64,000 nucleotides of DNA from Jiella endophytica (GTDB taxonomy: Bacteria; Pseudomonadota; Alphaproteobacteria; Rhizobiales; Rhizobiaceae). The notes under the pieces were generated by a model that saw nothing but the letters and a program-made list of their open reading frames with translations, searched no databases and had not been told where the DNA came from. Each line of letters begins with the position of its first letter. The stretch's first letter is position 1. Location of the stretch: NCBI RefSeq assembly GCF_004519335.1, contig NZ_SOZD01000002.1, positions 930,001 through 994,000 of the forward strand, written 5' to 3'. The position numbers and the translations under genes were made by a program. Of the stretch, positions 62,824 to 64,000 are shown piece by piece.

Positions 62824-64000
62824 ATGTTCGCCAAGACTTCCGTGTCCCTGACCACGACCGCCGTCGCGCTGATGTGCTCGACGGCCGCGTTCGCCGCCGA
62901 CGCGAACGCCTTCGGCGAGCGCCTCAAGGCGGTCGCCGCCAGCCAGAACATGATGGTCGCGTATGACAGCGCCACCTCGGAAGGCGACAACGTCGTCCTG
63001 AAGGGCATGACCCTCGCGCCGAAGGGCGAGGACCCGGCAAAGCTCGGCGACATCACCTTCGAGGATGTCAGCGGCTCCACCGAAGAGGGCTGGAAGGTCG
63101 CGCGGGTGCCGATCGCCGATATCGACGTCACCGAGGGCGAGAGCCACACCGTGGTCACCGGCATGTCGATCGAGGGCGTCGAGCTCCTGCCGGCGGAGCG
63201 CAGCGGCCTGCCGGCGGTCAAGCAGCTGTCGGAGTTCTATTTCGACAAGGCCGGTCTCGACAAGATGACCGTCGAGAAGAACGGCGCCAAGGTCTTCGAC
63301 CTTTCCGGCGTCTCGGTGGAAAACACCATCAACGACGACGACACGCTCTCTTCGGACTTCAATTTCGGCACCTTCAATGCCGACTTCACCAAGGCCGATC
63401 CCGAGGCCGCGAAGACGATGACCGATCTCGGCTACGACACCCTGACCGGCAGCGTCGAGGGCAGCGCCGGCTGGGACCCGAAGACCGGCACGCTTTCGCT
63501 CGATCCCTTCGACATCAATGTCGAGAACGCCGGCAACCTGTCCTTCACCTACGAGATGGCGGGTTACACGCCGGCCTTCATCCAGTCGATGCAGCAGATC
63601 TCCAAGCAGATGGCCGAGAACCCGGAGGGCAACCAGAACGCCGGCATGGCGATGATGGGTCTGATGTCGCAGCTCTCGCTCGGCTCGGCGGACATCACCT
63701 TCACCGACGATTCGCTCACCGGCAAGCTGCTCGACTACTATGCCAAGAAGCAGGGCCAGACGGTGGACCAGCTGATCGCCCAGGTCGAGCAGATGGTGCC
63801 GGCGATGCTCGCCCAGCTGCAGAATCCGGACTTCCAGAAGCAGGTGAGCGATGCGGTCTCGACCTTCCTGAAGGATCCGAAGTCGCTGTCGATCTCGATC
63901 GACCCGGAGACCCCGGTGCCGGCCATGCAGATCGCCGGCGCGGCGATGGGCGCGCCGCAGACCCTGCCGCAGGTGCTGTCGCTGGAAGTGACGGCGAACG
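62824..64000 (+). CDS. Secreted protein of unknown function (partial)
   Basis: The first 392 residues of an exported protein cut by the right edge. The signal peptide ends about residue 24 (STAAFAADANAFG). The mature part repeats beta-rich segments around LKGMTLAP, ITFEDVSGS, VTGMSIEGVELLP and YFDKAGLDKMTVEKN, and contains a helical part with YAKKQGQTVDQLIAQVEQMVPAMLAQLQN. It resembles conserved Hyphomicrobiales periplasmic proteins with no assigned role. The start is supported by GAAAGAAGG upstream. Confidence 0.75.
   Translation, partial: MFAKTSVSLTTTAVALMCSTAAFAADANAFGERLKAVAASQNMMVAYDSATSEGDNVVLKGMTLAPKGEDPAKLGDITFEDVSGSTEEGWKVARVPIADIDVTEGESHTVVTGMSIEGVELLPAERSGLPAVKQLSEFYFDKAGLDKMTVEKNGAKVFDLSGVSVENTINDDDTLSSDFNFGTFNADFTKADPEAAKTMTDLGYDTLTGSVEGSAGWDPKTGTLSLDPFDINVENAGNLSFTYEMAGYTPAFIQSMQQISKQMAENPEGNQNAGMAMMGLMSQLSLGSADITFTDDSLTGKLLDYYAKKQGQTVDQLIAQVEQMVPAMLAQLQNPDFQKQVSDAVSTFLKDPKSLSISIDPETPVPAMQIAGAAMGAPQTLPQVLSLEVTAN

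Noticed and set aside
1-64000. CRISPR arrays, transposases, prophage genes, rRNA or tRNA genes
   Set aside because: No regularly spaced repeats, transposase or phage domains, or tRNA cloverleaf patterns were noticed on either strand; a tRNA could still be missed by eye.

Overview
The window is GC-rich, densely packed chromosomal DNA with long, mostly single-copy genes. It comes from an alphaproteobacterium, most likely of the order Hyphomicrobiales (Rhizobiales). Pointers are a cpa-type Tad pilus operon, the C4-pathway 5-aminolevulinate synthase HemA, a rhizobial Omp2-type porin, a GlnK of rhizobial type, a DUF6101 protein, an LpxE/RgtE-like lipid A module and bacterial arginyltransferase. 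Family level cannot be fixed from the sequence; Aurantimonadaceae-like is a guess.

Layout. 1-7557 (minus): cpaB-cpaC-cpaD-cpaE-cpaF-tadB-tadC, with tadC cut by the window edge. 8044-12395 (minus): glnK behind a good sigma-54 promoter candidate, a GGDEF-EAL protein, and a corA/esterase pair. 12679-16073 (plus): a sugar-acid module of 2-keto-3-deoxygalactonokinase, SMP-30 lactonase and an FAD-linked 2-hydroxyacid dehydrogenase. 16253-18796: a DUF6101 protein and a secreted caspase-like/peptidoglycan-binding protein. 18867-23431: a DCC protein, a deletion-scarred DUF2269/DoxX remnant, and an envelope-lipid module (GT39, PAP2 phosphatase in one frame with a GT2, LAB_N protein). 23681-29536: lytic transglycosylase, GST, globin-coupled chemoreceptor, MepA endopeptidase and glucokinase. 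29974-35495 (minus): porin and the YhaO/YhaN-type repair nuclease pair. 35697-39848: gamma carbonic anhydrase, a HisC-like aminotransferase, a Sel1-like protein, and two DUF2147 proteins flanking a DUF4760 protein that contains a long perfect palindrome. 40111-42871: rpsO-pnp. 43093-45491: two tandem secreted ClpP/COG3904-like proteins of atypical composition. 45628-51678: aminotransferase, AbrB-type membrane protein, cupin, hemA and a COG4091 dehydrogenase. 51694-64000: MarR, methyltransferase, ferredoxin-reductase-like flavoprotein, RDD protein, SLC13 permease, arginyltransferase, ABC exporter, parC and a partial secreted protein.

How they work together. Much of the window concerns the cell envelope: Tad pilus assembly, peptidoglycan hydrolases, a polyprenyl-phosphate/lipid A modification module, and a major porin. 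The rest is core information processing (rpsO, pnp, parC, hemA) and small metabolic modules. I see no CRISPR array, no intact insertion sequence, no rRNA and no tRNA.

The items most worth a second look are the PAP2-GT2 reading-frame fusion, the ClpP-like pair in which one partner has lost its active-site signature, the 19-bp palindrome inside the DUF4760 gene, the DUF2269/DoxX deletion scar, and the sigma-54-promoted glnK without amtB.
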